DNA of 64,000 bases from Bacillus_BA songklensis (GTDB taxonomy: Bacteria; Bacillota; Bacilli; Bacillales; Bacillaceae_H). Position 1 is the stretch's first letter. Each line of letters starts with the position of its first letter. Shown here piece by piece: positions 62,518 through 64,000 of this stretch. The stretch covers positions 434,001 through 498,000 of the forward strand of contig NZ_JBHRZT010000020.1 of the NCBI RefSeq assembly GCF_042649685.1. Reading direction: 5' to 3'. The notes under the pieces were generated by a model. It did no database searches. It was not told the origin of the DNA and saw only the letters and a list, made by a program, of their open reading frames with translations. The position numbers and the translations under genes were made by a program.

Positions 62518-62829
62518 AAAAGCGGAACGAGCCTGCTTAGCCCCATAGGAAATTGGAACTTCTGAGAAGGAGTCGCTTTTTGACTCCGCAGGAAGAAGTG
62601 AAATTGCCGTAGGGGCTGGCTCGTGCAGCTAGACAACTAAGAAAAGCGGAACGAGCCTGCTTAGCCCCATAGGAAATTGGAGCTTCTGAGAAGGAGTCGC
62701 TTTTTGACTCCGCAGGAAGAAGTGAAATTGCCGTAGGGGCTGGCTCGTGCAGCTAGACAACTAAGAAAAGCGGAACGAGCCTGCTTAGCCCCATAGGAAA
62801 TTGGAGCTTCTGAGAAGGAGTCGCTTTTA
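62516..62829 (+). repeat. 124-bp tandem repeat (family A), 2.5 copies after yrzA
   Basis: Copies start at 62516, 62640 and 62764 (period exactly 124); the third stops after about 66 bp. Units 1 and 2 differ by one base. Outer arms ACGAGCCTGCTTAGCCCC and GGGGCTGGCTCGT pair; an inner GGAGTC/GACTCC hairpin closes the middle. The unit layout equals the other two arrays with different arm sequences. Confidence 0.9.
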
Positions 62830-62847
62830 TACTTTTTTATAGCAAGC

Positions 62848-62888
62848 AAAAAGGGCTGAAGCGTGCAAAACTGCACGTTTCAGCCCTT
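62848..62888 (-). terminator. terminator of the ArgH-like gene
   Basis: A 17-bp stem (AAGGGCTGAAACGTGCA on minus, one G-U pair) with a 4-nt loop is followed by TTTTT on minus, 38 nt past the stop. Confidence 0.9.
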
Positions 62889-62926
62889 CCCCGTTTCATG
62901 GTGAATCACCGTCCCAGAGTTTATTG

Positions 62927-64000
62927 TCATGCAGTGAAAATAGCCTCCATTGCCTTCCTTAACTTTTCCTTACTGTCACTCTGAAAGTCCATCTCACGCT
63001 GAACGAGGCTCGCTTGCTGTTCACGCGTTTGTTTACGTAGAGAAATCATCCTTTGCACTTCCTGATAACTTGGTCCCCCTTGAATACGCCTTCGCTGTAC
63101 AAAGGTTTCAGGGCAAACAACCCCTTCCCATTCTTTCGCTGTAAGAGAAACGGGTAAAACTGAGGATAAAAGAGAGTTTACCTCATTGACTTTAAGCTCG
63201 TACAATTCTTTTTGTAAGTTTACACATTGTTTGGCGATAAGACCGGCCATTTTGTGTGCAGCACGAAATGGCACATCTTTATCCCGTGCTAACACATCTG
63301 CGAGCTCTGTAATCGTAATGCAGGAAGTTTTAGCTCTTTTCCGGAGCAGCGCTTTATTAACCGTCATGGTTTTTATGACGGCGTTCATCAGATGAATGAC
63401 ACGGTTCGCTTTTTCATAACTGCGATAAAGATGTGGCTGCAAGTCGTCTTCCGTATCGACAATATCGCTAAATGGTGTATTATGGATCATTTGAACAGCG
63501 GCTAATGCTTCTCCGCTGGAACTGCTTGCAAGGGCTCTCGAATGTTCAATGGATACCGGGTTTCTTTTTTGCGGCATAATACTGCTAATCTGTACATATG
63601 GATCTGCTACTTGAATCGCACCAAACTCTTTTGTCACCTGTAAAAGAAAATCTTGTATCCACCTACCCATATTTGTCATAAGTGACAAAACAGCAGACGC
63701 CGCCTCTATTAAATAATCTCCGCCCGCAACAGCATCATAGGAATTTTCAATAATTCCTCCAAACCCTAACAGTTCGCATACCCTCTGACGGCTGATCGGA
63801 AATCCTGTCGTGGTTAAAGCAGCTGAACCTAACGGTGATACGTTCACCCGGCGATATGCAGCCCACAGCCGGTCAATGTCACGATTTAACAAGTCGAATA
63901 CGGCAACAAGATAATGACCGAATGTTGTAGGCTGCGCCGGTTGCGTGTGGGTATAAGCTGTCATAATGGTTTCCTTATGTTCCTCTGCCTTTTCTAAAAT
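62927..64000 (-). CDS. argininosuccinate lyase-like protein, partial
   Basis: The C-terminal 357 residues or so of a fumarase/aspartase-superfamily lyase are present; the frame stays open to the window edge. ArgH-type segments are YTHTQPAQPTTFGHYL and PLGSAALTTTGFPI, and the signature loop is SSIMPQKRNPVSIEHSR. True ArgH usually has GSSxMPQKKNPD here; the K-to-R and D-to-V changes suggest a paralogue with another substrate. The C-terminal domain (VCPETFVQRRRIQGGPS) is also diverged. Confidence 0.75.
   Translation of the reverse strand: MLEKAEEHKETIMTAYTHTQPAQPTTFGHYLVAVFDLLNRDIDRLWAAYRRVNVSPLGSAALTTTGFPISRQRVCELLGFGGIIENSYDAVAGGDYLIEAASAVLSLMTNMGRWIQDFLLQVTKEFGAIQVADPYVQISSIMPQKRNPVSIEHSRALASSSSGEALAAVQMIHNTPFSDIVDTEDDLQPHLYRSYEKANRVIHLMNAVIKTMTVNKALLRKRAKTSCITITELADVLARDKDVPFRAAHKMAGLIAKQCVNLQKELYELKVNEVNSLLSSVLPVSLTAKEWEGVVCPETFVQRRRIQGGPSYQEVQRMISLRKQTREQQASLVQREMDFQSDSKEKLRKAMEAIFTA

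Noticed and set aside
62661..62876. 71-codon minus frame after yrzA
   Set aside because: It is a translation of the 124-bp repeat and the ArgH-like gene terminator.
1..64000. tRNA, rRNA, CRISPR, transposase or prophage genes
   Set aside because: None was recognisable by eye; the repeats found have no transposase and no regular spacer structure.

Overview
The window is a chromosomal core segment of a Gram-positive, endospore-forming Bacillaceae member (Bacillus sensu lato). This rests on gene content and order: rpoD-dnaG, the recO-yqzL-era-cdd-dgkA-ybeY-pgpH-phoH-yqfDC block, hrcA-grpE-dnaK-dnaJ, the comE cluster, gpr-spoIIP, sda and an uninterrupted sigK, together with strong GGAGG ribosome sites and frequent GTG/TTG starts. 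The species cannot be fixed from this sequence. A run of 10 N at 44757-44766 shows a scaffolded draft assembly. I see no rRNA, tRNA, CRISPR array, transposase gene or prophage.

Layout. 0.1-8.5 kb (minus): yqfO, trmK, cccA, an acyl-CoA dehydrogenase, a membrane protein, rpoD, dnaG, yqxD. 8.8-21.7 kb (minus): the PPDK regulator, ccpN, recO, yqzL, era, cdd, dgkA, ybeY, pgpH, phoH, yqfD, yqfC, yqfB, floA, nfeD, yqeY, rpsU. 21.9-28.3 kb: yqeW (+), then deoC, mtaB, rsmE, prmA, dnaJ (minus). 28.9-39.3 kb (minus): dnaK, grpE, hrcA with CIRCE, hemW, lepA, yqxA, spoIIP, gpr. 39.6-46.5 kb: rpsT (+), holA, yqzM (+), comEC, comEB, comEA, comER (+). 46.6-51.9 kb (minus): yqeM, rsfS, yqeK, nadD, yqeI, aroE, yqeH, yqeG. 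52.1-57.0 kb: DnaA boxes and sda, psd, pssA, a YjcZ-type peptide, motA-motB, sigK. 57.3-62.5 kb: YrzI-type peptide, yrhC, mccB, mccA, mtnN, yrrT (methionine-to-cysteine operon) and yrzA. At the right edge lies the C-terminal part of an ArgH-like lyase.

The genes are mostly conserved housekeeping. Functions cluster as replication/transcription/ribosome biogenesis (rpoD, dnaG, era, yqeH, rsfS, ybeY, rsmE, prmA, lepA), heat-shock folding, competence, sporulation/germination (yqfC, yqfD, spoIIP, gpr, sda, sigK), motility and sulfur-amino-acid recycling.

The least explained content is intergenic. At least three families of hairpin-forming repeats occupy gene 3' ends: a 124-bp tandem element at three loci (28.6, 44.6, 62.5 kb) with apparently compensatory arm changes; a 40-55-nt CTCAAAAGG-type hairpin at seven loci; and a two-module element whose first module starts exactly at the stop codons of yqfO, mtnN and spoIIP. 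They split blocks that are compact in B. subtilis, such as dnaK-dnaJ and comEA-comEB-comEC. I found no clear new protein-coding system. The repeat families are the best candidates for undescribed biology here, though related intergenic repeats may already be known in other Bacillaceae.
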